Counted from the first letter of the stretch, positions 43,173-53,249 are shown. The stretch is 64,000 bases of DNA from Staphylococcus lloydii (GCF_015775975.1 NZ_CP064056.1:310001-374000), one strand, 5' to 3'. A program made the numbers and translations. Notes: a model not told the origin generated them from the letters alone.

Positions 43173-45299
43173 ATGAATCAACATCAAGAAATATCTAAAT
43201 ATAGTATAAGAAAGTTAGCAAAAGGAGCAGGCATATTACTTATTAGTAGCGTATTATTATTTAGTGCGCAAAACAATGCTTCAGCGGCGGAACATAATGG
43301 TAGTAATGTCAATGTGAAATCAGCGACTAATGCACCGGTTAAAACTGCGCAGAAGAAAGATACGACAAATCCAGAAATTCAAAGTATTAAGATGGATAAG
43401 CGTGAATATGCACCTGGAGAAATTGCAATTGCAACATTAATCGTGAAAGATGAGAGCAGTCTAGCTGATGTTTCAATCGGCTTTTCGAATGCAACACAAG
43501 TTGGCACGCCATCTTTAAGTGGTGTAGCCGATAAAGCGAACATCGAAAAAATTGGTGATAACTTATGGAAGGTAACGATTCAAATTTATATTCCAGACAA
43601 AATTGGCAACACGTCATATAATTTTTCGGCAGCTATTGTAGATGATGCAGCAGAAAATGGCACAACGATAGCACCGGAACTGGCACCTACGTCACTCGAT
43701 ACTAAAGATTTATCATTTAAAGTAGTTAATAAAGGTGCATCGAAAGTAGATACTGAGTTACCTCAATTTGATAGCGTAACGGTAGATAAGCAAACATATG
43801 CACCGGGCGACGTAATTAAAGCACAATTAAAAATTTCAGATAAAAGTAAGTTAAGTGAAGTGTCAGTTGGTTTTGAAAATTATCCGGATAAAGGTTTAAT
43901 TGGATTAAATAAAGTTGCAGATTTAAGTAATGTGCAACGCAATAGTGAAGGGCAATGGGTAGTTAATGTAAATATTCCGATTCCAAGCGATTTAGCAGAC
44001 GGTAGTTATAAGTTTTCACATATTAGTGCGACAGATGAATTCGGAAATGCGTTTGGTTTAATTGACGTGGCAAACTTTGAAACAAAATTTAATAACGTGA
44101 AATTTAATGTAGCTAAGTCTGTACCTGATAAGTCAACAGTAGCTCCGGTGAAACCTCAAGTGAAACCACAAGTTAATGATCAAAACAAAGGATCTGATAT
44201 TATTAATACAAATACTACAGATGCTAAAAAACCTGAGGATGTAAGTAAACAAGATAATAATGTGATGCCAGTACCACCGAAGGATAACAACGCTAATAAA
44301 GCAGATGAAAAAGCACCGAATGATAGTGATAAAGCACCACAAAATAAAGATGCTAAAGATGCAAATACGCAAAAAAATAATGATGCAGAGAAAAACGATA
44401 AAGCTACTGACAACACCACTGAACCAAAAGCATCCGAAACACCGGATCAAAGTAACAACAATACTAAAGTAGCGCCACAAGTCGAGACGCCGAAAGTATC
44501 TACGCCTAACACAGCAGATAAAGTTAAGCCTATGGATGCACCATCACAACAAAATAATGCAAAACAACCTAGTGATGAAATATCAACTCAAAAAGCTACG
44601 GATAAGGCTCAACCTCAAGTTAAAGCTGACACACCAAAAGACAACAAGGTACAAACAATGCCACAAGATAAAAATGCATCAAACAGTACTGCCAAGGACG
44701 TTAATAAGCAAGCACAAGCACCTAATAATAAATTAGCTGATACTAAATCACCTGAAACAAAAGTGGATAAACAAAGTAATGGAGAGAACGGTCAAAAAAG
44801 AACGAATGCTAAAGTAAAACCACAAGAGCAAAAAGAACAACCGATGCAATCACAAAGGAAAGATAGCAAGACTCAACAATTACCAGCTAAATCACAAATG
44901 CAAAATAAAGTAACTCAAGGTAATACGCAAGTACAATCAACTACGAAACAACAGCCAAACCATAAAATGCCGGCTGAAATGCCTAAACAAGGAACAACAA
45001 AAGTTGCAGACAATGCTAAAAGTAACAAAAACCAACAAGCAGCAAACTATAAAGCGGTAGCTACACAATCTCAGGATAAAGCAAAGGCTACTGATAAGAA
45101 TAAAAAAGTTGCGACTGACAAACAAAAACAAACAACTGCAAAAGACAAAGCCAATAACAAGTCTAAAGACGCAAAATCAGCAAAACAATTACCTAAAACA
45201 GGTATGATGGATACGATGCGTGATTACATCTTTGTTGGTGTGTTGATGGCTGTTGGGATAACGATCATTATGCTTAGAAGATTTTCCGCTTTTAAATAA
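43173..45299 (+). CDS. LPXTG cell-wall-anchored surface protein with YSIRK-type signal
   Basis: 708 residues. The signal peptide has the YSIRK motif (YSIRKLAKGAGILLISS, about 10-26) and a cut near SAAEHNG, which directs secretion at the division septum. Residues about 52-180 and 190-310 are two related Ig-like beta modules, each with MDKREYAPGE or VDKQTYAPGD and an (A/E)DVSIGF-type strand. From about 320 to 670 the chain is a Lys/Asn/Gln/Pro-rich wall-spanning stalk. The sortase signal LPKTG is at 673-677, then a hydrophobic helix and RR. The ligand is unknown. Confidence 0.92.
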   Translation: MNQHQEISKYSIRKLAKGAGILLISSVLLFSAQNNASAAEHNGSNVNVKSATNAPVKTAQKKDTTNPEIQSIKMDKREYAPGEIAIATLIVKDESSLADVSIGFSNATQVGTPSLSGVADKANIEKIGDNLWKVTIQIYIPDKIGNTSYNFSAAIVDDAAENGTTIAPELAPTSLDTKDLSFKVVNKGASKVDTELPQFDSVTVDKQTYAPGDVIKAQLKISDKSKLSEVSVGFENYPDKGLIGLNKVADLSNVQRNSEGQWVVNVNIPIPSDLADGSYKFSHISATDEFGNAFGLIDVANFETKFNNVKFNVAKSVPDKSTVAPVKPQVKPQVNDQNKGSDIINTNTTDAKKPEDVSKQDNNVMPVPPKDNNANKADEKAPNDSDKAPQNKDAKDANTQKNNDAEKNDKATDNTTEPKASETPDQSNNNTKVAPQVETPKVSTPNTADKVKPMDAPSQQNNAKQPSDEISTQKATDKAQPQVKADTPKDNKVQTMPQDKNASNSTAKDVNKQAQAPNNKLADTKSPETKVDKQSNGENGQKRTNAKVKPQEQKEQPMQSQRKDSKTQQLPAKSQMQNKVTQGNTQVQSTTKQQPNHKMPAEMPKQGTTKVADNAKSNKNQQAANYKAVATQSQDKAKATDKNKKVATDKQKQTTAKDKANNKSKDAKSAKQLPKTGMMDTMRDYIFVGVLMAVGITIIMLRRFSAFK

Positions 45300-45327
45300 A
45301 AAGACATAAGGTATAAGCTATAACAAC

Positions 45328-45373
45328 GAAACGACAATTTCTATTTCAATACAATAGAGATTGTCGTTTTTTT
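45328..45373. terminator. terminator of the surface protein gene
   Basis: ACGACAATTTCTATT and AATAGAGATTGTCGT form a long stem followed by seven T residues. Confidence 0.88.
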
Positions 45374-45534
45374 ATAATATGGTAAATATAAATTGAGTTA
45401 CTTAATATAGCTATCTTTTGCACATGCTAATTTAAAATATTTTTTAATGTCTGCAATTTTGTACTATCTCAAATTAAGTCGATTTTATAAACTGAGGTAG
45501 CAATATAAAAATAATAAGTTAGGTAGTGGAAAAG

Positions 45535-46110
45535 ATGAATATTTTATCTTACTTTTTATATACTATAGTAGTTACAGCGACACCAGGTCCTACGAATATT
45601 GATATTTTAAATACTATAAAAAATAGAGGAACTAAGGCAGGCTTAAGATACACTTATGGTGCCTCAGCAGCCTTTTTCACACTCTTAATTATCTCGGCGA
45701 TTTTAAATACTTTTTTAGTAGCAATCATGCCTAATTTGCTGATTGCGATGAAGCTAATTGGTAGTGTATATATGCTATACTTGGTTTACATGATTTTTAA
45801 AAAACACGATAACGATAAAGGTGACATCAATCTTGGCACTTTTAAATCAGGTTTTAAATTGCAATTTTTAAACCCTAAAGTAATAACTTTTACTATGACT
45901 GTGATTCCGACTTTTGTACTTGTATATTATAAATCTGTATCAATGATTACCATATATATTATTGTGACTTCAATGATTGCAATGTTTGCTTTTAGTTTAT
46001 GGCTAATTTTCGGCTCTTTATTACAAAACTTTCTCAGACACCATGAACTAGGGATGAATATAGTGATGGCTATATTTTTATTTTATGCGGCGATTATGGT
46101 TTGGTTCTAA
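45535..46110 (+). CDS. LysE-family translocator
   Basis: 191 residues from ATG 45535, with AGGTAGTGGA upstream; a GTG nine bases earlier is too close to that site. Six helices with the RhtB/LysE opening YTIVVTATPGPTNIDILNT and the block LQFLNPKVITFTMTVIPTF. The family exports amino acids or related small molecules. It lies 23 bases before an AraC-type regulator, probably in one operon. Confidence 0.85.
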   Translation: MNILSYFLYTIVVTATPGPTNIDILNTIKNRGTKAGLRYTYGASAAFFTLLIISAILNTFLVAIMPNLLIAMKLIGSVYMLYLVYMIFKKHDNDKGDINLGTFKSGFKLQFLNPKVITFTMTVIPTFVLVYYKSVSMITIYIIVTSMIAMFAFSLWLIFGSLLQNFLRHHELGMNIVMAIFLFYAAIMVWF

Positions 46111-46133
46111 TTATGTAGTAAGGATGTGTAGCT

Positions 46134-46910
46134 ATGAATGAATTTACATTTAAAAATGCAATTAATATTACTGCACTGCATGCAAAATTCGATGACTTTA
46201 TGTACAAAACCCATGCCCATCAAGAATACGCTATCGGTGTTACTTTAAATGGTATACAAGCATATAATCTAAAAAATGACTTTATTTTGAATCACAGTAA
46301 TGGTGTTATGTTTTTTAACCCTGAACAAAACCACGATGGAATGGCATATAACAACCAAACGCTGGAATATGTCATGTTATATATTAAACCAGAACAATTA
46401 CTTGAAGCGACAAACTTAAAAGATTTATATCAATTTGATAAACCTAACGTGTATGACGAAACAATTAAGCATAATATTTTACGTCTTACATCTGCTATTT
46501 TTAATGAGGAACCCGATGATGTTTGTTATGGCTTATTTATAACGCTAGTTGATAGTTTACAAGTTGATAATTCACATCTATTCACACAGATTGATGATAA
46601 AAAATTAATTTTAGCGCAAGAAATGATAAAAAAACAATTAGCCGATAAACTCAATATTGATAATATTGCACATTATTTAGAGATGTCTAAGTATCAATTT
46701 ATTCGATTTTTTAAGCGACAAACCGGTATAACACCCTATCAATATTATATAAATTATAAAGTTGAAATGGCTAAACATATTATAGAAACATATAAAGATG
46801 TTTATTGGGCAATCACAGAATGTGGATTCGTAGATTTAACGCATTTAAACAAATGTTTTAAATATCGTTATGGTGTGACGGCGTATCAGTATATGTCACA
46901 ATTTAAATAA
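46134..46910 (+). CDS. AraC-family transcriptional regulator
   Basis: 258 residues; AAGGATG precedes ATG 46134. The N-terminal cupin sensor (HAHQEYAIGVTLNGIQAY, about 24-41) is followed by a C-terminal double helix-turn-helix (about 165-258, LNIDNIAHYLEMSKYQFIRFFKRQTGITPYQYY and ECGFVDLTHLNKCFKYRYGVTAYQY, listed as two halves). It probably controls the LysE exporter gene directly upstream. Confidence 0.9.
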   Translation: MNEFTFKNAINITALHAKFDDFMYKTHAHQEYAIGVTLNGIQAYNLKNDFILNHSNGVMFFNPEQNHDGMAYNNQTLEYVMLYIKPEQLLEATNLKDLYQFDKPNVYDETIKHNILRLTSAIFNEEPDDVCYGLFITLVDSLQVDNSHLFTQIDDKKLILAQEMIKKQLADKLNIDNIAHYLEMSKYQFIRFFKRQTGITPYQYYINYKVEMAKHIIETYKDVYWAITECGFVDLTHLNKCFKYRYGVTAYQYMSQFK

Positions 46911-46943
46911 ACCCCTCACTATGAAAAAGTGGAGGGGTTTTTA
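46908..46943. terminator. bidirectional terminator
   Basis: AAACCCCTC-ACT and AGT-GGAGGGGTTTTTA pair at the end of the AraC-type gene, between convergent genes. Confidence 0.8.
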
Positions 46944-46986
46944 TATATACTAAACAGATATCAGTACAGCCTTTAAAAAGCAGCGA

Positions 46987-47871
46987 TTATGGTTGATCAA
47001 CGTGTTGTTTCATAATATCGATAAATGCTTGAAGGGCCTTCGTTCTAAAAGATGAGTGTTCCAGATAGGCAAATGAACGTTGGAATGGTAATTTTGGCGA
47101 GTCAATTGTGGTTAATTCATTATGTTCTAGTTCTTTTTTGATTGCCCAAGTAGATAACACACTGAGACCGAGGCCAGCTTCTACTGATGCCTTGATGGGT
47201 TGTGTACTGCTATAATGCAATAATTTACGTGGTTCAATCGCCAATAATTTGAATACTCTATCCATAGCTTCTCTTGTACCAGAGCCATATTCACGTACAA
47301 TCCAGTTTTGTTCTTCTAATTGTGCTGTAGTTACATTAGACAATTGGGCTAAAGGGTGATGAGGGCTAGCAACAATGACCATAGAATCTACTGCAAAAAT
47401 GGTCTTTTTAATAGATTGATGTGTGACATGACCTTCAATAATACCTATATCTAGTTGCCGTGTTTCGACTAAATGCATGATCTCTTCCGTATTATCTATC
47501 GTTACACTAGGTTTAATATCGGGATAAACATGCAACGTTTGGGAAATAATATGTGGTAACACATATTCTCCGAAAGTATAACTGGCACCAATTTTTAATG
47601 TGCCACTAGGAGATTGACTTAAATCATTAACCTGTTCGCGCATATTATCATAGAGGCTCATAATTTCTTTGGCGTATGAATAAACAATTTCTCCTGCTTT
47701 GCTTAAATATACATACTTATTACTACGTTCTAATAGTTTAGTCCCCATACGTTCTTCTAAGGAACGTACATATTGTGACACTGCCGGTTGCGTCATGTGA
47801 TGTACTTCGGCAGCACGTGAGAAACTTTGTTTTTCAGCTACGGTTATAAAAACAGTTAAATATTGGTCCAT
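46987..47871 (-). CDS. LysR-family regulator of the YeiH gene (CysL/YeiE-like)
   Basis: 294 residues from ATG 47871 with AAGAAGG eight bases upstream. The N-terminal helix-turn-helix (about 1-60, SFSRAAEVHHMTQPAVSQYVRSLE) is followed by a periplasmic-binding-like effector domain (LKIGASYTFGEYVLP, RQLDIGIIEGHV). It is divergent from a YeiH-family gene, the same pairing as YeiE/YeiH and CysL-type regulators in other bacteria, where the signal is linked to sulfite or sulfur metabolism. Confidence 0.9.
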   Translation of the reverse strand: MDQYLTVFITVAEKQSFSRAAEVHHMTQPAVSQYVRSLEERMGTKLLERSNKYVYLSKAGEIVYSYAKEIMSLYDNMREQVNDLSQSPSGTLKIGASYTFGEYVLPHIISQTLHVYPDIKPSVTIDNTEEIMHLVETRQLDIGIIEGHVTHQSIKKTIFAVDSMVIVASPHHPLAQLSNVTTAQLEEQNWIVREYGSGTREAMDRVFKLLAIEPRKLLHYSSTQPIKASVEAGLGLSVLSTWAIKKELEHNELTTIDSPKLPFQRSFAYLEHSSFRTKALQAFIDIMKQHVDQP

Positions 47872-47892
47872 GAACAATACCTTCTTCCGTGT

Positions 47893-47908
47893 ATAAGTAA
47901 TTACTTAT
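47893..47908. promoter_or_regulatory. palindromic LysR-type operator between regulator and YeiH genes
   Basis: ATAAGTAATTACTTAT is a perfect 16-base palindrome containing T-N11-A. A second, looser copy (ATAATTTTACTTAT) ends near 47939, as expected for the recognition and activation sites of LysR proteins. Confidence 0.7.
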
Positions 47909-47982
47909 TATCACCATTATAATAAATAATTTTACTTATAGCTAGACAAATCATATCCTTATATATGACGGGAGGTATTGTT

Positions 47983-48990
47983 ATGACAGACACAAAAGGA
48001 GATACACAATACTTTAAAAACTTTGTTTTAGGTATCGTTTTTACTTTTATAATAGCCGGACTAGGATTTCTATTGTCGTTGATTCCTGGACTAGATCATA
48101 TCGGACAATTAGCCTGTGCTATTATTTTGGCTGTAATTTATCGGCAAATATTTGGCTATCCTAACCAACTAAAGGCTGGCATTATTTTTTCACAACAAAA
48201 ATTATTGCGCTTAGCTATCATTTTGTATGGTTTAAAGTTAAATGTCGATGCGATATTACATCATGGTTTAATGTTGATTGTTAAAGATGCGATCATTATT
48301 GCATTTGCGATTATAACCATGATGATAATAGCCAAAATTTTTAAAACGGATAAAATGATTACTTTATTATTAGGCGTAGGTACAGGTGTATGTGGTGCCG
48401 CAGCTATCGCAGCAATATCGCCAATCATTAAGGCAGAAGATGATGATACGGCGATTAGCGTTGGTTTAGTTGCTTTAGTAGGTACCGTTTTTGGCATAGG
48501 TTACACATTAATACAACCTATAATGCCTTTGAGTCATCAACAGTATGGTATTTGGTCAGGGAGTAGTTTACATGAGTTAGCACACGTTGCAATTGCAGCG
48601 GGTCCACTAGGTGGTCATACGATAGCGATTGCTATGTTAGCGAAGTTAGGCCGTGTATTCTTACTTGTACCTCTAGCATTTATTTTCTTGGCTTATATGA
48701 AAAAGAAAAAGCAAGGTGATGAAAATACACGAATACAGTTTCCATGGTTCTTAATTGGTTTTATCATAATGAGCGTCATTGGTACTTATGTACTTGGTAA
48801 TATCATTACATTACCACAAAGTATGATGACTGGTATTTCTCAAATAACAACATGGTTACTAACTGCTGCCATGGTTGGGCTTGGATTAAACGTTAATTTA
48901 CAGGACGTTAAAGAGCGTGCATTAAAACCATTAATTGCAATGTTAGTCGTATCAGCGGGAGTATCATTATTAGCTTATTTATTAATTTAA
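47983..48990 (+). CDS. YeiH-family putative sulfate exporter
   Basis: 335 residues from ATG 47983; GGGAGG lies seven bases upstream, while the in-frame ATG at 47965 overlaps that site. About ten helices. Family blocks: LACAIILAVIYRQIFGYP, KLLRLAIILYGLKLNVDAIL, GVGTGVCGAAAIAAISPII and SLHELAHVAIAAGP. The name sulfate exporter rests on family inference; no transport data define the cargo. It is divergent from its LysR-type regulator. Confidence 0.9.
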   Translation: MTDTKGDTQYFKNFVLGIVFTFIIAGLGFLLSLIPGLDHIGQLACAIILAVIYRQIFGYPNQLKAGIIFSQQKLLRLAIILYGLKLNVDAILHHGLMLIVKDAIIIAFAIITMMIIAKIFKTDKMITLLLGVGTGVCGAAAIAAISPIIKAEDDDTAISVGLVALVGTVFGIGYTLIQPIMPLSHQQYGIWSGSSLHELAHVAIAAGPLGGHTIAIAMLAKLGRVFLLVPLAFIFLAYMKKKKQGDENTRIQFPWFLIGFIIMSVIGTYVLGNIITLPQSMMTGISQITTWLLTAAMVGLGLNVNLQDVKERALKPLIAMLVVSAGVSLLAYLLI

Positions 48991-49006
48991 AAATTGTTGT
49001 AAGCAC

Positions 49007-49045
49007 AAAAAGGTTGAGACAGTTATTCAATGTCTCAACCTTTTT
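49007..49045. terminator. bidirectional terminator
   Basis: AAAAAGGTTGAGACA and TGTCTCAACCTTTTT form a perfect 15-bp stem between convergent genes. Confidence 0.9.
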
Positions 49046-49052
49046 AATATGT

Positions 49053-50183
49053 TTAATTATTATTATCGCTTTCTTCCGCTAACTTTTCACGTTGTTTGTA
49101 ACGTTCTAACTGTCTATAACCGTACGTACTTTCTTTTACTAATGTGACGTTTGTTAAACCGACACCAATTGTACCAGCTACGATAGCGATCGAAGCGGCA
49201 AACCATGCTAATTCAATATAATTAACTGGCCCTGCAGCACCAGAAAGACCAATCGTCTTACCAAAGAAATCGGGTGGGATGAGCGTTACAGCAGTAATTA
49301 AAAATAGCAACATTAAAGTTAGATAATAAATAATTACCGAAACGAGTAAAGTGACGATTGTTGTAAAGTTATATAAATGAGTAATACGTTTGCTTTGATT
49401 TCTTGGAGGTTTTTCCCATAATTGATGTGCAACGACAATCCATAAGACCATTGCGATAATAGTAGCTATGCTAATTGAGAACAGCCGTAATTCTGAAAAG
49501 ACATAACTTAAATTCCACATTGTAGTAAATACGATACCAAAGGCGCCAGTGGTAAAGGCTAGGGCAACCGAATTATTTAAACTGCGCATCATATTTAAAG
49601 GGTTATTTGCAAAGGTCATGCCGATAACCAATCTGATGCTGCCGTTGAAATGTGGCTCTACTAAATAACGAAGATGTACTGAATCATCATTTCCAACGGT
49701 TGTATCAATGACTTTTAACGGCGCTAGTGGAAATTGTTGTTGTAAATTTTTATTTTTCACTTTGCCGTTTGAGTCAGTACGTACATTAGAATAGGAATGA
49801 GCTACGACGCTAATGCTTTCGGCAATAGTTTGGCTGACTCTTTTTCTGAGTGGTCGCCAACCGTAAGCAGGGAGTGAAATGATGATGGCGCCATTTTCTT
49901 TATTAATGTCAACTGCAACTACATTTTTATCTTCAAAAATAGGTAAGTCTGTCAAACTAACAATGTAGTCCCAGTCATGATTATGAATATAGGTTTCGAT
50001 GGCAGAATGGATTTCATAGATAGATTCTGCTGAACCTGCCAAAGGGTCTTCTACGGTTTCGATTTGCCATTCTTCACCGTCGCCAAATTGTTTATATAAT
50101 ATATCAGGCAATGAATCATAAAATATATTCGCTAAACGTTTTGCCAAACCAGGGGCTGCAATTATACCTATTTTTTTAGTCAT
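49053..50183 (-). CDS. membrane protein of unknown function, paralog B of a tandem pair
   Basis: 376 residues. An N-terminal soluble domain of about 150 residues begins with the Rossmann-like strand KKIGIIAAPGLAKRLANIF and holds the motif SLTDLPIF. The conserved join IGMTFANNPLNMMRSLNNSVALAFTTGAFGI leads to about four or five helices, and the end is charged (YKQREKLAEESDNNN). It overlaps the upstream paralog by four bases (ATGA), so the two are translationally coupled. I do not recognise the family. Confidence 0.8.
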   Translation of the reverse strand: MTKKIGIIAAPGLAKRLANIFYDSLPDILYKQFGDGEEWQIETVEDPLAGSAESIYEIHSAIETYIHNHDWDYIVSLTDLPIFEDKNVVAVDINKENGAIIISLPAYGWRPLRKRVSQTIAESISVVAHSYSNVRTDSNGKVKNKNLQQQFPLAPLKVIDTTVGNDDSVHLRYLVEPHFNGSIRLVIGMTFANNPLNMMRSLNNSVALAFTTGAFGIVFTTMWNLSYVFSELRLFSISIATIIAMVLWIVVAHQLWEKPPRNQSKRITHLYNFTTIVTLLVSVIIYYLTLMLLFLITAVTLIPPDFFGKTIGLSGAAGPVNYIELAWFAASIAIVAGTIGVGLTNVTLVKESTYGYRQLERYKQREKLAEESDNNN

Positions 50184-51346
50184 TGTTTACTACCCTCCTT
50201 ATGTGATTGGACTTGTCCATCGTGTTGATCTTCGCGTTCTTTGTAACTTGATGATGCTTCTTCTTTCTTTAATCGTTCGTCAATTTTTTGACTACGAGCA
50301 AATTGACGTGAAGAATAAGTAAGTTCCTTCATTTTTTCGTCGCCTTCTAATACAGAACCTAATGCACCTGCTAATAGTCCAACTGAAGTGATGAACCATG
50401 TTAATCTTAAATAATTGGAAAATGAAGTATCACCGTCTGCCTGACCCCAAAGTTGGAATAACTCATCTGGGACAAAGAGCATGACACTAATAAATAAAAA
50501 TAAGAATAGGATAATGTAGTTAAAGACCGTTAAACTAATTAAAGTCAATAGCGTAGTTAAATTATATGCGTATCTGTATTTACGTTGGTTTTTAGTAGAA
50601 GGCTTTTCCCAAAAATGATGGGAATAAATGAGCCACGCGACCATGCCGATGACCGCGATAAACATCAATATAATAAAACGCAAAATACTGAAATCAATAC
50701 TTAATTTCCAAGGTGTTGGAAAAATAGAAACGTAAGTACCTGTCGCAAAACCAAGTGATATGATTTTTTTGAATGCACCAATGGCTTTCCAAGGTTGATT
50801 AGCATAGGTCATACCTAACACAGTTTTTATACTGCCTATAATTGTAGAGTTTAAAATGTAACGTTCATTTGTTGAATTGTGATCCTTTGGATCAACTTGT
50901 TTAATATTACCGACTGCTAAATGATTAAAAGTGAGTTCAGTTGCCTCATTTATAGATACATTATATAAGTAATAAACGATGTCACTTAATGCATGTACAA
51001 ATTTATGTTTTAAACGATAAACGCCGAGGGGTGGTATCGAAATCAGTGACGTTTGGTTGTCGGTGCTTACGTCCGCTAAAACCGCTTTGCTATTCGAGAA
51101 GCTTGGCAAATCGGTAATACAAATGGAGAAATCCCATTTCTTTTCATTTTTACGTCGATAAGCATAGTCTATACATTCATGAACATATTCTGCACTGCCC
51201 GTAACACTATCTGTTTCAATATCGAAGATACAATCAATGTCAGGGAGTAACTTTTTAAGTTGTTGTTGCAATGCATCTAAACATTTATAGGTCAATTTCT
51301 CTGGCATATCTGGCGCCACAATTAAACCAATTTTAATATCTTCCAC
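50180..51346 (-). CDS. membrane protein of unknown function, paralog A of a tandem pair
   Basis: 388 residues; AAGGAGCG precedes ATG 51346. The same plan as its neighbour: KIGLIVAPDMPEKLTYK at the N-terminus, SGSAE-type (VTGSAEYVHE) and CITDLPSF motifs, GMTYANQPWKAIGAFKKIISLGFATGTY before the first helices, WLIYSHHFWEKPSTKNQRKYRYAYNLTTLL between helices, and a charged tail of about 45 residues. It is first in a two-gene operon. A hetero-oligomer of the two is plausible. Confidence 0.8.
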   Translation of the reverse strand: MEDIKIGLIVAPDMPEKLTYKCLDALQQQLKKLLPDIDCIFDIETDSVTGSAEYVHECIDYAYRRKNEKKWDFSICITDLPSFSNSKAVLADVSTDNQTSLISIPPLGVYRLKHKFVHALSDIVYYLYNVSINEATELTFNHLAVGNIKQVDPKDHNSTNERYILNSTIIGSIKTVLGMTYANQPWKAIGAFKKIISLGFATGTYVSIFPTPWKLSIDFSILRFIILMFIAVIGMVAWLIYSHHFWEKPSTKNQRKYRYAYNLTTLLTLISLTVFNYIILFLFLFISVMLFVPDELFQLWGQADGDTSFSNYLRLTWFITSVGLLAGALGSVLEGDEKMKELTYSSRQFARSQKIDERLKKEEASSSYKEREDQHDGQVQSHKEGSKQ

Positions 51347-51711
51347 AGTCTACGCTCCTTATAAATATAATTTTGATAGTAAATTTTTATGAAAAATTAC
51401 TGCTAGTAAACGAATAAATTATAAGTTAACGTTGGTCAACTACTAAAATAAAAGAAAAAATTTTCCTAATACGGTATTGTAAGTTAGCAAAGTTTCGATA
51501 AAAATAAATTTTTTACTTGTTGTGATAGGGTTTATCTAAAATATTGTTTAAGACTCAATTACAAATTTTATACCCTTTTGTATTAGAGTTCAAAAGTAAT
51601 AATTAGCATTATTGTGTAAATTTACTTTGTCAAAAGCATTGTGAAATTAAATAGAAAACGCTTACTTTTTTGAAAAAATGGGTAGAATTTATAAAAAAGG
51701 AGGTAATGTTA
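51347..51711. other. 365-base divergent intergenic region
   Basis: AT-rich, without a gene. It holds the promoters of the tandem membrane-protein operon and of the aldehyde dehydrogenase, and a cre-like site at 51652-51666. A minus-strand GGGTAT at 51575-51570 lacks a good SigB -35 partner. Confidence 0.6.
51652..51666 (+). promoter_or_regulatory. cre-like site upstream of the aldehyde dehydrogenase gene
   Basis: TAGAAAACGCTTACT matches WTGNAANCGNWNNCW with one mismatch. It lies 45 bases before the start codon, near a possible -10. Confidence 0.6.
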
Positions 51712-53232
51712 ATGATATTTCAAAATCCAACTGAGCAAGACGCGCAATACAAAGTGAAATCAAAGTATGAGAACTTTATAGGTGGACAATGGGTAGCCCC
51801 TCAAGAAGGCAATTACTTCGACAATATTTCACCGATCACTGGTGAAAAGTACTCAGAAGTACCACGCTCTACAAAAGCGGATGTTGATAAGGCTGTAGAG
51901 GCAGCGCATAAAGCACAAGCTGAATGGGGCAAAAAATCATTAGCTGAACGTTCACAGTTATTATTAGATATTGCGGACCGTGTAGAAGAAAATTTAGAAT
52001 ATTTAGCTGTTGTTGAAACATTTGATAATGGTAAACCTATTAGAGAATGTTTAGCGGCTGACTTACCTTTAGTCGTAGATCATTTTAGATATTTTGCAGG
52101 TGTTATTCGTGCAGAAGAAGGTGGCATATCACAAATTGATAACGATACTGTTGCCTATCATTATAAAGAACCACTTGGTGTCGTAGGACAAATCATTCCT
52201 TGGAACTTCCCATTATTAATGGCTACTTGGAAAATTGCACCTGCACTTGTAACAGGTAATGCGGTCGTCTTAAAACCTGCAGAACAAACGCCAATATCAG
52301 TCTTGCATATGGTCGAACTTATTGCTGACTTATTACCAGAAGGTTTATTAAACGTAGTGAATGGTTTTGGTGCAGAAACAGGTGAAGCACTTGCAACACA
52401 CAAAGATATTAATAAAGTTGCATTTACTGGTGAAACAACGACGGGTAAAACAATTATGAAAAACGCGAGTGATAATATTATTCCAGTTACGTTAGAACTC
52501 GGTGGTAAATCACCAAACGTTTTCTTTAAAGATATTATGGATAAAGAAGATAGTTTCTTAGATAAGGCTGTAGAGGGCTTAGTTATGTTTGCACTTAACC
52601 AAGGTGAAGTGTGTACATGTCCATCACGTGCATTAATTCATGAAGATATTTATGAAGATTTCATTAAACTGTGTATCGATAAGGTAAATAAAATCAAGTT
52701 TGGTAATCCGTTAGATGATACAACAATGGTTGGTGCACAAACTTCTAACGAACAACAAGAAAAAATTAAAAAATATTTAAATATCGGTAAAGAAGAAGGC
52801 GCAGAAGTACTAGTTGGTGGCGGAATTAGAGAAGAAGATGACGGATTAGGTAATGGCTTCTATATCGAACCAACGATTTTCAAAGGTACTCAAAACATGC
52901 GTATTTTCCAAGAAGAAATCTTTGGACCAGTGTTGTCCGTGGCAACATTTAAAGATGATGAAGAAGCATTAGCGATGGCTAACGACACAATGTATGGCCT
53001 TGGTGCTGGTATATGGACTAGAAACCAAAACACAGCATATCGAATTGGTAGAGGTATTCAAGCAGGACGTGTCTGGGTGAATAACTACCACACTTATCCA
53101 GCGCACGCAGCTTTCGGTGGCTATAAAATGAGTGGTATCGGTCGTGAAAATCATCTTATGATGTTAGAACATTATCAACAAACTAAAAACTTACTTGTGA
53201 GTTATGATGAAAATCCAACAGGGTTATTCTAA
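51712..53232 (+). CDS. aldA: NAD-dependent aldehyde dehydrogenase
   Basis: 506 residues from ATG 51712, with AGGAGGT seven bases upstream; in-frame codons further up have no ribosome site. The family landmarks are all there: [19 protein letters not shown], the Glu in [13 protein letters not shown], the nucleophilic cysteine in [14 protein letters not shown], and [13 protein letters not shown] near the end. The sequence is in the acetaldehyde dehydrogenase branch common in staphylococci. It oxidises aldehydes to acids, and control by CcpA is suggested by the cre-like site. It is monocistronic. Confidence 0.9.
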   Translation: MIFQNPTEQDAQYKVKSKYENFIGGQWVAPQEGNYFDNISPITGEKYSEVPRSTKADVDKAVEAAHKAQAEWGKKSLAERSQLLLDIADRVEENLEYLAVVETFDNGKPIRECLAADLPLVVDHFRYFAGVIRAEEGGISQIDNDTVAYHYKEPLGVVGQIIPWNFPLLMATWKIAPALVTGNAVVLKPAEQTPISVLHMVELIADLLPEGLLNVVNGFGAETGEALATHKDINKVAFTGETTTGKTIMKNASDNIIPVTLELGGKSPNVFFKDIMDKEDSFLDKAVEGLVMFALNQGEVCTCPSRALIHEDIYEDFIKLCIDKVNKIKFGNPLDDTTMVGAQTSNEQQEKIKKYLNIGKEEGAEVLVGGGIREEDDGLGNGFYIEPTIFKGTQNMRIFQEEIFGPVLSVATFKDDEEALAMANDTMYGLGAGIWTRNQNTAYRIGRGIQAGRVWVNNYHTYPAHAAFGGYKMSGIGRENHLMMLEHYQQTKNLLVSYDENPTGLF

Positions 53233-53249
53233 GTGTTAGTTATACCAAG

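Noticed and set aside
44180..44419. Antisense hydrophobic frame in the LPXTG gene
   Set aside because: Arises from the biased codons of the stalk region; no ribosome site.
51570..51575. Minus-strand GGGTAT as a SigB -10 for the tandem membrane genes
   Set aside because: No acceptable -35 at 12-15 bases.
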